From NCBI GenBank assembly GCA_030653385.1, contig JAURZM010000047.1, forward strand, positions 1 to 64,000: a DNA stretch of 64,000 bases, given 5' to 3'. Made by a program: the position numbers and the translations under genes. Under the pieces are notes generated by a model. That model saw only the letters and a list, made by a program, of their open reading frames with translations, was not told where the DNA came from and did not search any database. Positions 31,675-40,446 of the stretch are shown in pieces. How positions within the stretch are numbered: position 1 is the stretch's first letter; every line of letters begins with the position of its first letter. Origin of the DNA: Rubrivivax sp. GTDB lineage: Bacteria; Pseudomonadota; Gammaproteobacteria; Burkholderiales; Burkholderiaceae_C.

Positions 31675-32613
31675 TCAGGGCGCGGCGTTGCCAAAAAACA
31701 GCTGCTCGCCGCCGATCCTGTAGCCGTTGATGCTGGCCTGTCCGGCGGGTGACACCACCCAGTCGGCAAACTGCTGTGCCAGGCCCGACTTCAGGTGTGG
31801 GAACAGCAAGGGGCTGACGACCATCACGCCGTACTGGTTGAAGAGGCTCTTGTCGCCTTCGACCAGGACGGTGAGCTCGCCGCGGTTCCTGAACGACAGC
31901 CAGCTGCCGCGGTCGGTGAGCACGTAGCCGTTCAGCGAAGAGCCCAGGTTCAGCGCCTGGCCCATGCCGCAGCCACATGCCTTGTAGCCCGTGGGTTTGG
32001 CCGAAGCCAGGTCCACGCCAGCCGCCGTCCACAAGCGCAGTTCGGCGGCGTGGGTGCCGCTTTTGTCGCCGCGGCTGATGACCGGCTGGTTGCCACCGGC
32101 CAGTTTTTTCAGCGCGGCGGCGATGTTGTTGCCCCTCGCACCGGCCGGGTCGGCCTTCGGGCCCACCAGCACAAAGTCGTTGGTCATGACGTTGCGGCGG
32201 GCGGTGGCAAAACCTTCGCTGACGAACTTCTGCTCGGCGGCCAGGTCGTGCACGAAGACGACGTCGGCATCACCACGGCGGCCGGTGTCCAGCGCCTGAC
32301 CCGTGCCCACGGCGACCACCCGCACGTCGATGCCGGTGGCTTGTTTGAAGGCCGGCAGCAGTGCCTTGAACAGACCCGACTGTTCGGTGGATGTGGTGCT
32401 GGCCATCACGATGAAGGGGCTCTGCGCGGCCGCCAGCGTGGGCACCAGCAGCGGGGCAGCCGGCGTGCACAGGGCCAGGGCGGCGAACAGGCGGCGCAGC
32501 AGGGCACGGTTGGCTTGGCTCGGCAAAGCTCGCATGGTCCAGACAGTGAACAAGTGGTGGGTGGACGATTGTTGGTGGTGGCCCGGCAGACGGCGATATG
32601 TCGCCGGCTGCAT
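31675..32613 (-). CDS. Tungstate-binding (TupA-like) substrate-binding protein
   Basis: FIVMASTTSTEQSGLFKALLPAFKQATGIDVRVVAVGTGQALDTGRRGDADVVFVHD; no permease or ATPase beside it. Confidence 0.85.
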   Translation of the reverse strand: MQPATYRRLPGHHQQSSTHHLFTVWTMRALPSQANRALLRRLFAALALCTPAAPLLVPTLAAAQSPFIVMASTTSTEQSGLFKALLPAFKQATGIDVRVVAVGTGQALDTGRRGDADVVFVHDLAAEQKFVSEGFATARRNVMTNDFVLVGPKADPAGARGNNIAAALKKLAGGNQPVISRGDKSGTHAAELRLWTAAGVDLASAKPTGYKACGCGMGQALNLGSSLNGYVLTDRGSWLSFRNRGELTVLVEGDKSLFNQYGVMVVSPLLFPHLKSGLAQQFADWVVSPAGQASINGYRIGGEQLFFGNAAP

Positions 32614-32692
32614 AGCCTGGCGGCGTGGCGGGCCCGTCCTGCGTCGACACAGGCCCGCGAAAACCCCTGGACAGGAGAGACCCGTTTGCCCT

Positions 32693-32708
32693 AAAGTGAT
32701 ATCACTTT
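32693..32708. promoter_or_regulatory. Perfect 16-bp palindrome AAAGTGATATCACTTT upstream of the SPFH gene
   Basis: aaagtgat|atcacttt, 21 nt before the SPFH start codon. Confidence 0.65.
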
Positions 32709-32729
32709 GATTTCCCTCGCGGAGCCCGC

Positions 32730-33623
32730 ATGCAGCCCGACGACACCGTCACCAAAGAGATCCCGCGCCAGACCTCCAGCGGCTACGCGATGGCAGCCGT
32801 GGGGGCCTTGCTGATCCTGCTGCCGGTAGCCAGCTTTTTTGCCGCGCCGGTGGCCGGCGGGCCGCTGGGCATGGGCCTGCGGGCGCTGATTGTTCCCGTG
32901 GGCTTGTTCGTGCTGATGGGCCTGTACATGCTGCAGCCCAACGAAGCGGCCATCCTCACGCTGTTCGGGCGTTATGCCGGCACCGACCGCAGCGCCGGGC
33001 TGCGCTGGGCCAACCCGCTGTACGTGAAGCGCCGCATCTCGCTGCGTGCGCGCAACCTGAATGCCAGCACGCTGAAGGTCAACGACAAACGCGGCAACCC
33101 GGTCGAGATCAGCGCCGTGGTCGTGTGGCGGGTGCAGGACACGGCGCAGGCGGTGTTCGATGTCGACGACTACGAAAACTACGTCAAGGTGCAGGCTGAA
33201 GCCGCCATCCGCCACGTGGCCACGCAGTTTGCCTACGACGAAGGCGAAGACATGGCATCTGGCGAAACCACGCTGCGCTCGGGGGACGCCGCCGCGGCCG
33301 CGCTGAAGGCCGAACTGCAGGCCCGGTTCATCAATGCCGGTGTGGCCGTGGAAGAAGCCAAGATCAGCCACCTGGCTTATGCACCCGAGATTGCACAGGT
33401 CATGCTGCGCCGGCAGCAGGCCGAAGCCATCATCAGCGCGCGCCGGAAGATCGTGCAGGGCGCGGTGAGCATGGTCGAGGCGGCGCTGATCGGTCTGTCG
33501 GAACGCAAGATCGTCGAACTCGACGACGAGCGCAAGGCCGCGATGGTCAGCAACCTGCTGGTGGTGCTGTGTTCGGACAAGGAGACGCAGCCGATCATCA
33601 ACACTGGCACGCTGTACGGCTGA
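32730..33623 (+). CDS. SPFH/band-7 domain membrane protein
   Basis: Two N-terminal TM segments, then LQPNEAAILTLFGRYAGTDRSAGLRWANPLYVKRRISLRARNLNASTLKVNDKRGNPVEISAVVVWRVQDTAQAVFDVDDYENYV. Confidence 0.94.
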   Translation: MQPDDTVTKEIPRQTSSGYAMAAVGALLILLPVASFFAAPVAGGPLGMGLRALIVPVGLFVLMGLYMLQPNEAAILTLFGRYAGTDRSAGLRWANPLYVKRRISLRARNLNASTLKVNDKRGNPVEISAVVVWRVQDTAQAVFDVDDYENYVKVQAEAAIRHVATQFAYDEGEDMASGETTLRSGDAAAAALKAELQARFINAGVAVEEAKISHLAYAPEIAQVMLRRQQAEAIISARRKIVQGAVSMVEAALIGLSERKIVELDDERKAAMVSNLLVVLCSDKETQPIINTGTLYG

Positions 33624-33639
33624 GCAGGGCACGTCGACG

Positions 33640-34104
33640 ATGACCGGTCCAGCCGCCTACCGCCATGTGCAGGTCTACACCACGCTGTGGCTCGTCTTGC
33701 CGATGGCGGCCGTCGTGACCTTGGGCGTGGCCCTGGTCAGCGGCCCGCTGGATCTGTCCAATGTGGCCTTGCTCTCGCTGCCCTTGCTGCTGGGTGCACT
33801 GCTGCTGCTGGGCCGCCTGCTGATCGAGCTTGATGGCCAGCACCTGAGATGGCAATTCGGCTATGTGGGCTGGCTGCGCTGGCAGCTGGCGCTGGCCGAC
33901 ATCCGACAGGTCGAGCGCAGCAAGGCACCGGCGATGGCCGGCTCGGGCATCAAGGGCAGCCGGCGCAAGCGCCTGTACAACGTCACCATCGGCGGCCCGG
34001 CCCTGTTGCTGACGCTGCACGATGGCCGCACGGTGATGCTGGGCACACCCGAACCCGAGCGCCTGGCGGCCTTCATCGAAGCGCGCCTGCCGAGGCCACA
34101 GTGA
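33640..34104 (+). CDS. Small membrane protein of unknown function (two N-terminal TM segments)
   Basis: Follows the SPFH gene; VYTTLWLVLPMAAVVTLGVALVSG. Confidence 0.75.
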   Translation: MTGPAAYRHVQVYTTLWLVLPMAAVVTLGVALVSGPLDLSNVALLSLPLLLGALLLLGRLLIELDGQHLRWQFGYVGWLRWQLALADIRQVERSKAPAMAGSGIKGSRRKRLYNVTIGGPALLLTLHDGRTVMLGTPEPERLAAFIEARLPRPQ

Positions 34105-34120
34105 AGGCGCGCTGAAGCCG

Positions 34121-34321
34121 ATGGCCAGCCCGGGTAAAAAGAGCTTCCTGCTGCGTGTCGACCCGGCGCTGTGGGAAGAGGTGGAAAGGCTGGCGGCGCA
34201 GGAGTTGCGCAGCACCAATGCGCAGGTGGAGTACCTGCTGCGCGAGGCGCTGGCGCGGCGCGGGCGCGCGCCGCGGCGCGGCAACACACCTTCGGACAAG
34301 GTACCGACTGAAGACCGGTGA
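34121..34321 (+). CDS. Arc/RHH-type DNA-binding protein
   Basis: KKSFLLRVDPALWEEVERLAAQELRSTNAQVEYLLREALARRGR. Confidence 0.85.
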   Translation: MASPGKKSFLLRVDPALWEEVERLAAQELRSTNAQVEYLLREALARRGRAPRRGNTPSDKVPTEDR

Positions 34322-34435
34322 ATCGGCAGCAGGGCAGGCAAGGACTGCCGCTGCAGATGGGACCGATGGGACCGATGGGCCCGATTGGCCTGGAAAACGG
34401 CAACACGGTGCCGGTGACGGTGTTGGTGCCGGCAC

Positions 34436-34867
34436 TTGAAAGGCCCGCCCTTTGCACCCGAAAGTGACTCGCTGCTGGGCTTGGAAACCTACGTCGCCCA
34501 CCAGTCGCGCGGCCAACCGGTGCAGCCACGGGCCGACCCGCAGCTGCGGCCTTTTGTTCAGCAAGGCCACAAGCTGTACGTGCAAGGCATGGGCCAGCTC
34601 GATTTCTCTTGCGCGCAGTGCCACGACCAGCAGGCCGGCCGCCGCCTGGCCGGCAGCACCATTCCACAAGCCCACCCCACCGGCTACCCGCTGTACCGCC
34701 TGGAATGGCAGGCCGTGGGTTCGCTGCAGCGCCGCCTGCGCCACTGCATGAGCGGTGTGCGCGCCGAGCCTTATGCTTTTGCCAGCGACGAATTGACGGC
34801 GCTGGAGCTCTACCTGATGCAACGTGCCGCCGGTATGCCCATCGAAACCCCCGTAGTGCGGCCATGA
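34436..34867 (+). pseudogene. soxA: SoxA (thiosulfate-oxidation c-type cytochrome) C-terminal fragment
   Basis: LSCAQCHDQQAGRRLAGSTIPQAHPTGYPLYRLEWQAVGSLQRRLRHCMSGVRAEPYAF is SoxA-like. No N-terminal heme domain or signal peptide; TTG start just after an in-frame stop; no other sox genes. Confidence 0.8.
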
Positions 34868-34902
34868 GTGCGGCCATGAGCGCGGCCATGAGTGCGGCCA
34901 TG
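34855..34902 (+). repeat. 12-bp tandem repeat, 4 copies (agtgcggccatg)
   Basis: agtgcggccatg x2, agcgcggccatg, agtgcggccatg, spanning the soxA stop and the DUF1415 start. Confidence 0.95.
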
Positions 34903-35430
34903 ACACCCATCGACGAAACCCGTGTCTGGCTCGAACGCGCGGTCATCGGCCTGAACCTGTGCCCGTTTGCCAAGGCGGTGCACGGCAAGGGCCAGATCCG
35001 CTGGGTGCAAAGCGACGCCACTGAGCCGGTGGCGCTGCTGAAGCAACTGGTGCAGGAGCTGCAGTTGCTGGCGCAAGCCGATGCCGACGAGGTGGACACC
35101 ACGCTCATCGTGCACCCGCAGGTGCTGCAGGACTTCTTCGACTTCAACGACTTTCTGGGCGTGGCCGAAGACACGCTGGCCGACCTGGGCCTGGAAGGGG
35201 TGCTGCAGATCGCCAGCTTCCACCCCGACTTCCAGTTTGCCGATGCCAAGCCCGACGACATGGGCAACTGCACGAATCGGTCGCCTTACCCGACGCTGCA
35301 CCTGCTGCGCGAAGACAGCATCGACCGCGCCGTGCAGGCTTTTCCGGAAGCCGAGACGATCTACGAACGCAACATCGCCACCTTGAAGGCACTGGGCCTG
35401 GAAGGCTGGCAGCGTTTGCTGAAGCCTTGA
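34864..35430 (+). CDS. DUF1415-family protein
   Basis: TRVWLERAVIGLNLCPFAKAVHGKGQIRW...HPQVLQDFFDFNDFLGVAEDTLADLGLEGVLQIASFHPDFQFADA. Confidence 0.92.
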   Translation: MSAAMSAAMSAAMTPIDETRVWLERAVIGLNLCPFAKAVHGKGQIRWVQSDATEPVALLKQLVQELQLLAQADADEVDTTLIVHPQVLQDFFDFNDFLGVAEDTLADLGLEGVLQIASFHPDFQFADAKPDDMGNCTNRSPYPTLHLLREDSIDRAVQAFPEAETIYERNIATLKALGLEGWQRLLKP

Positions 35431-35454
35431 TTTCGCCGAAGCACCCCGGCTGCT

Positions 35455-36438
35455 TCAGCTGTCGGCAGTGAAGCCGATGCGCTTGACCAGCGGGCCCCAG
35501 CGTTCGAGTTCGGCTCGTTGGCTGCGCGCCATCTCGTCTTGTGTCGAGCCATGCGCCACCAGGCCCACGACACCCAGCCCGTCGACCAGGGCCTTGTCCT
35601 TCAGACCCTGGTTGATGGCGGCGTTGGCCGCGGCCACCACCGCGGCCGGTGTGCGCGCCGGGGCGTAGAAGCCGAACCATTCTTCGGTGGTCAGTTCACC
35701 GAAGCCCTGTTCGGCGAAGGTGGCCACGTCGGGCGCAAAAGGCAGCCGGGTCTTGCCCGACGTGCCCAGCAAACGCAGTTTGCCGGCGCGGTGGTTGGGC
35801 AGGAAGTCGCCGGCGGGCGTGAACATGGCGGCCAGCTGGCCACCCACCACGTCGGTGATGCCGGGCACCGAGCCGCGGTAGGGAATGTGTTTCATCTCGG
35901 CGTTCTGGCTCAGGCCCAGCAGTGCGCCCAGGAAGTGCGGCGTGGAGCCGGCAGCGGGTGAACCGTAGTTGGCCTTGTCGGGGTTGGCCTTGGCCCAGGC
36001 CACGAAGCCTTTCACGTCCTTCACGCTGTCCGGCACCACCGGGCCCACGGCCAGGCCGTGGTGCATGATGGCCGCGATGGACACCGGCATGAAGTCGGCC
36101 ACCGGGTCGTAGCTGAGTTTTTTGTAGACGTGCGGGTAGATCGACACGCAGGAAAAAGGCGTCATCGCCAGCACCGAGCCGTCGGTGGGCGCGGCGCGCA
36201 GGCCGTCCAGCGCGATGCGGCCACCGGCACCCGGCCTGTTTTCGACGATGGCGGCGTTTTTGGCATAAGCCGTACCCCCGACACGTTCGGCCACGCGGCG
36301 GCAGGCGATGTCACCGGCACTGCCGGCCGGAAAGCCGTACAGGAACTTTGGCTGTTCGAATCCTTGGGCCTGGGCTCGCCAGGGCAGGGCGGCGCCAGCG
36401 GCGGCCAACAACAGGCTTTGACGGCGGTTCAGATTCAT
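35455..36438 (-). CDS. Bug/TctC-family substrate-binding protein
   Basis: Signal peptide; FLYGFPAGSAGDIACRRVAERVGGTAYAKNAAIVENRPGAGGRIALDGLRAAPTDGSVLAMTPF. Confidence 0.93.
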   Translation of the reverse strand: MNLNRRQSLLLAAAGAALPWRAQAQGFEQPKFLYGFPAGSAGDIACRRVAERVGGTAYAKNAAIVENRPGAGGRIALDGLRAAPTDGSVLAMTPFSCVSIYPHVYKKLSYDPVADFMPVSIAAIMHHGLAVGPVVPDSVKDVKGFVAWAKANPDKANYGSPAAGSTPHFLGALLGLSQNAEMKHIPYRGSVPGITDVVGGQLAAMFTPAGDFLPNHRAGKLRLLGTSGKTRLPFAPDVATFAEQGFGELTTEEWFGFYAPARTPAAVVAAANAAINQGLKDKALVDGLGVVGLVAHGSTQDEMARSQRAELERWGPLVKRIGFTADS

Positions 36439-36484
36439 CGGGTGTCTCCGTGGGGTTTGGGCGGTTCAGGGGCTCAGGTGTTCA

Positions 36485-36863
36485 CGTGCTTCACGTGATT
36501 CAAGTGCACAGGGCGCGGACGTCATCAGGCACAGCGATGGCCTTGATGCGCTCGGGGTTCTGGAAGTCCTTGATGCAGAAGGCAGGCACTTCGAAGCCCT
36601 CGCGCGTCACGGTGATGATCAAGCGCGATGTCCGCGAGCGTGAGCCCGGCGCGCGGCCCTGCTGCTGGCTGCACGTTCAATGCTGGCACCACGTGCGGCA
36701 CACCGCGGTACAGCCCGATGTGACGTGCCTCGCAGAACGGCTCGAAACCCCCCGGCGCCATGTTGCCGGTGATGACCCTGTCGACCTCGGCTGCCACCAT
36801 CGGCATGCGCAGGCCGTCGAGCATGAACACACCCTCGAAGCGCTGCAACTGGCCCTGGTTCAT
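36485..36863 (-). pseudogene. Frameshifted small ORF of unknown family upstream of the crotonase gene
   Basis: Frame 1 gives MNQGQLQRFEGVFMLDGLRMPMVAAEVDRVITGN...GLTLADIA; removing one base near 36621 gives ...LIITVTREGFEVPAFCIKDFQNPERIKAIAVPDDVRALCT*. Confidence 0.5.
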
Positions 36864-37690
36864 CGGGGTGCGTCCACCTTCGCCGCGCGCTTTTCCAGGA
36901 AGGCTCGCACCCTGTCCTTGGCGGCATCGTCACCTTGCGCAATCGACGAGATCAGCGACTCCATGAACAGGCCGTCGGCCGCCGGCAGGTCGGCGATGCG
37001 TGGCAGCGCCTGCGTGATGGCGTAGTTGGACAGCGGTGCATTCAGCGCGATCTTCTGTGCCAGTGCCAAGGCCGTGCTCAGGCCTTCACCCGCGCCCACC
37101 AGGTAGTTGCTGAGCGCCAGCGTCTGGCCCTCGTTGGCGTCGAAGACCCGGCCGGTCAGCATCATGTCGGTCATGCGCGCCACACCCACCAGGCGGCTGA
37201 TGCGCACCGAACCACCACCGCCCACGAAGATGCCACGTGTGCCTTCAGGCAGGGCGTAAAAGGCACTCGACTCGGCGACACGAAGGTGGGCGCTGCCGGC
37301 CAGCTCCAGCCCGCCACCCACCACCGCGCCGTGCAAGACCGCGATCACGGGCACGGGGCCGAACTGGATGGCATCGAAGCAGGCATGCCAGGCGCGTGAA
37401 TGCTGCATGCCTTCGCTGATGTTGCGTTCGCTCACTTCAGACAAGTCCAGGCCGGCGCAGAAGTGATCACCTTCACCGCTGATCAGCGCCACCTTGAAAC
37501 GTGCAGGCATGTTGACAAACACGGTGTGCAGTTGCGACAGCAGTTCGTCGCTGATCGAATTGCGCTTGGCGGGCCGGTTCAGGCGCAGGTGCAGCACCGG
37601 GCCGGCTTCCTGCAGTTGCAGCAGGGGCAGGCTGGACAAGGGGCCGCTGCTGACTTGCAGGGTTTGGAGGGCGGGGGTTTCGGTGTTCAT
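36860..37690 (-). CDS. Enoyl-CoA hydratase/isomerase (crotonase) family protein
   Basis: LHLRLNRPAKRNSISDELLSQLHTVF...FCAGLDLSEVSERN...VPVIAVLHGAVVGGGLELAGSAHLRVAE. Confidence 0.95.
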   Translation of the reverse strand: MNTETPALQTLQVSSGPLSSLPLLQLQEAGPVLHLRLNRPAKRNSISDELLSQLHTVFVNMPARFKVALISGEGDHFCAGLDLSEVSERNISEGMQHSRAWHACFDAIQFGPVPVIAVLHGAVVGGGLELAGSAHLRVAESSAFYALPEGTRGIFVGGGGSVRISRLVGVARMTDMMLTGRVFDANEGQTLALSNYLVGAGEGLSTALALAQKIALNAPLSNYAITQALPRIADLPAADGLFMESLISSIAQGDDAAKDRVRAFLEKRAAKVDAPR

Positions 37691-37732
37691 GCGTCAATTG
37701 TCGGGTCGTGACCGGGTCTGCGCCGAGTTGGC

Positions 37733-39547
37733 TCAGATGCGGATGACCTGGGGGTCCAGCGGGCTGGCGTAAAGCCATTCGACCTCGGCCGCCCGGCGTT
37801 GCAGCGTCAGGCGCTGGTTCAGGTAACCCTTGTCGGTGATTTCGCCGGCGGCCATGCTCGGCGCGTCGGCCATCACGCGGGCCCGCGTGGGCGACTGCGA
37901 GGAACCACCCCCTTCGGCCCGGATGGTTTGCAGCGCGCTGCGCACGTGCTCGGCCAGCGTGTGGGGTGCGAGCTGACGGCCGGCTTCGGACGGGAAGACC
38001 AGCAGGCCGATTACGCTGCGGTCGTGCCCGGTGATCACCACATCCTGCGCCCAGGGCGACAGCGCCGCCACAACACGCAGGCGCAGCGTGCCGACGCTGA
38101 CCCAGGTGCCACTGGTGAGCTTGAAGTCTTCGGCGACGCGGCCGTTGAAGACCACACCCTGGCTGGCATCGTTGTCGTCGGCCAGGAAACCGGCGTCGCC
38201 GATGCGGTAGTAGCCTTCTTCGTCGAAAGCCTCGTGTGTGGCGGCTTCGTTGTCGCGGTATCCCGGAAAGATGTGCGGGCCGCGCACGCGCATTTCGAGC
38301 TTGCCACCCGGGTCGCCGGCCACCGGCACGAACTTCAGTTCGACACCCGGCATCGGCAGGCCGATGACACCCGGCCGGTCCAGCTTCCAGTGTGCAAAAG
38401 TGATCGCCGGCGCGGTTTCGGTGCTGCCCCAGCTGGTGGTGAACCAGACCGGTTCTTCGCGCACCCGCGCCGCCACTTTCTCGAGCCTTTGCCAGGTCGA
38501 CACCGGCATGCCGGCGCCGGCGTAGAACACCATGCGCAGTTTCTCGAAGAAACGTTGTGCCAGGGCTTCGTCAGCCTCCAGCGTGGGCAGCATCATCTCG
38601 TAGCCCTTGGGCACGTTGAAGTACAGGGTGGGCTGGATCTCGCGCAGGTGCTGCAGTGTCTTGTCCACCGCGCCCGGCAGCGGGCGGCCGTCGTCGATAA
38701 ACATCGTGCCGCCGTGGGCCAGCACCAGGTTCATGTTGTGGTTGCCGCCGAAGGTGTGGCTCCAGGGCAGCCAGTCCAGCAGCACCGGTTTTTCCTGCTG
38801 CAGGAAACGCAAGGTCTGCGCCAGCATCTGCTGGTTGGCGCACAACATGCGGTGGGTGTTGATGACCACCTTGGGGTGTCCCGTGGAACCGCTGGTCAGC
38901 AGGTATTTGGCGTGGGTGTCGGGCGTGGCCTGCGCAAAAGCCGCCATCACGGCCGGTGTTTCCACCGCGGCCGCCAGGGCTTCAAAGTCAAGTGCACCCG
39001 GATGCGACAGCGCGCCGTGGCTGAAGACCACCCGCGGCTGCACCGGCGCATCCTTCAACGCTGCGCCGTAGGTGGCCGCGTCGTGGGCATACACCAGTGC
39101 CGGTTGCAGTGACTGCAGGATGCCGTGGATGCGGCTGAAGTCGCCGCCGGCCAGCCGGCAGTAGCCGCTGCTGACGGTGCACACTGCGCGCCCCACGTGC
39201 ATGCCGGCCAGCAGCAGCACCAGGTGGTCCAGCGAGTTGTCGGACAGCACCACAACAGGCTGGCCCGAGGGCAACTGCAGGTCCAGCAGCCCCTGCGCCA
39301 CGGCGCCGACGCGCTGGCGGAGCTGCTGCCAGTTCAAGGTCAACCAACCACCGGGCGAGGCTTCGGCAAAAGCCGGCGCGGCGGGTGTTTCCCGGGACCA
39401 GCGTTCCAGCCACTCGCCCACACAGCGGGCATGGGGCCGCAGCGGTTCGGGTGAGCGCAGCACGAAGCCGCCACCGGCGTGGTCCTGCCGCTGCACAAGG
39501 CGTGGCGCCAAGCATTGCGGATCGTCGAAAAAGGGCGCTCGGGCCAT
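37733..39547 (-). CDS. Feruloyl-CoA synthase (acyl-CoA ligase)
   Basis: KYLLTSGSTGHPKVVINTHRMLCANQQMLAQTLRFL...LDWLPWSHTFGGNHNMNLVL. The track starts at 39571; Met at 39547 (MARAPFFDD) is a plausible start. Confidence 0.88.
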   Translation of the reverse strand: MARAPFFDDPQCLAPRLVQRQDHAGGGFVLRSPEPLRPHARCVGEWLERWSRETPAAPAFAEASPGGWLTLNWQQLRQRVGAVAQGLLDLQLPSGQPVVVLSDNSLDHLVLLLAGMHVGRAVCTVSSGYCRLAGGDFSRIHGILQSLQPALVYAHDAATYGAALKDAPVQPRVVFSHGALSHPGALDFEALAAAVETPAVMAAFAQATPDTHAKYLLTSGSTGHPKVVINTHRMLCANQQMLAQTLRFLQQEKPVLLDWLPWSHTFGGNHNMNLVLAHGGTMFIDDGRPLPGAVDKTLQHLREIQPTLYFNVPKGYEMMLPTLEADEALAQRFFEKLRMVFYAGAGMPVSTWQRLEKVAARVREEPVWFTTSWGSTETAPAITFAHWKLDRPGVIGLPMPGVELKFVPVAGDPGGKLEMRVRGPHIFPGYRDNEAATHEAFDEEGYYRIGDAGFLADDNDASQGVVFNGRVAEDFKLTSGTWVSVGTLRLRVVAALSPWAQDVVITGHDRSVIGLLVFPSEAGRQLAPHTLAEHVRSALQTIRAEGGGSSQSPTRARVMADAPSMAAGEITDKGYLNQRLTLQRRAAEVEWLYASPLDPQVIRI

Positions 39548-39562
39548 GAGGGGCACTGTCTC

Positions 39563-39580
39563 CATACACATCTGTATGTG
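39563..39580. promoter_or_regulatory. Overlapping inverted repeats (candidate TetR operator)
   Basis: CATACA-catc-TGTATG (39563-39578) and CACAT-ctgt-ATGTG (39567-39580) between the feruloyl-CoA synthase and tetR genes. Confidence 0.5.
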
Positions 39581-39692
39581 ATTTGGGGAGAATCCTAGGC
39601 TCGCTCATGAAGAGCAGCAAAGCGGGATAACCCGGGTGACCGTACATCGCTGCATGGCATCATCATGGGCCGCGTTGGCCTGAACCCTCACC

Positions 39693-40349
39693 ATGACCCG
39701 CACGATGAACCGCACCGTGGTGCGCCGACCCCGCGCCCAAACGGATGCTGCAAAACCGGCGCCCGGCCCTGCAGCCGAAGTTGAGCGCCCGGCGCTGACA
39801 CGCGAAACCTGGACCGATGCCGCCACCGAGGTGCTGGTGGACCAGGGCATCGACCATGTCCGGGTCGATGTGCTGGCGCGTGGACTGGGTGTCACGCGGG
39901 GCAGTTTTTACTGGCACTTCCGCGATCGCGAAGAACTGCTGCGCAGCGTGCTGCAGGCCTGGCGTGAGCTGTCAACCGAACAATTGACCGCACGCCTGGC
40001 GAGTGCCCACGACGACCCGCGCCAGCAACTGCGTGACGTGCTCTCGCTGCCGCTGCGCGGCCGTTCGGCCGTGCGTGCGGCGCGCATCGAACTGGCCATC
40101 CGCGCCTGGGCACGTCGCGACGAACTGGCGCGCCACGCGGTGGACGAAGCCGATGCCAGCCGCATCAGCTACATCGCGCAGGTGTTTTCCGCGCTCGGAT
40201 TTGCCGTTGCCGAAGCACGTGCACGGGCCTTCCTGGTCTACGCCTTTGTGGTGGGTGAATCGCTGATGCCCGGCCAGGGCAACACCACGCAGCGCCAGGA
40301 CCGCGGCCGCCTGGTCGAACAGTTGCTGCAGCAGACTCTGCTTCGCTGA
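39693..40349 (+). CDS. TetR/AcrR-family regulator
   Basis: TRETWTDAATEVLVDQGIDHVRVDVLARGLGVTRGSFYWHFRDREELLRSVLQAW. Confidence 0.95.
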   Translation: MTRTMNRTVVRRPRAQTDAAKPAPGPAAEVERPALTRETWTDAATEVLVDQGIDHVRVDVLARGLGVTRGSFYWHFRDREELLRSVLQAWRELSTEQLTARLASAHDDPRQQLRDVLSLPLRGRSAVRAARIELAIRAWARRDELARHAVDEADASRISYIAQVFSALGFAVAEARARAFLVYAFVVGESLMPGQGNTTQRQDRGRLVEQLLQQTLLR

Positions 40350-40446
40350 AGAGGGGCCGCGTCCTGTGCGCGCCCACGGCCTCGCCGGTCCACGCGGTGC
40401 GACACTGTCGCACTGCTTTTTTCAAGCGCCGCCCGAGGACTTCACC

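Noticed and set aside
34864-34902. 12-bp repeat as an on/off phase-variation switch
   Set aside because: The unit is a multiple of three, so copy changes do not shift the frame; only expression tuning is plausible.
36480-36520. Repeated CACGTG-like motifs (ttcacgtgcttcacgtgattcaagtg)
   Set aside because: Short and lying at the end of coding sequence; no supporting context for a regulatory site.
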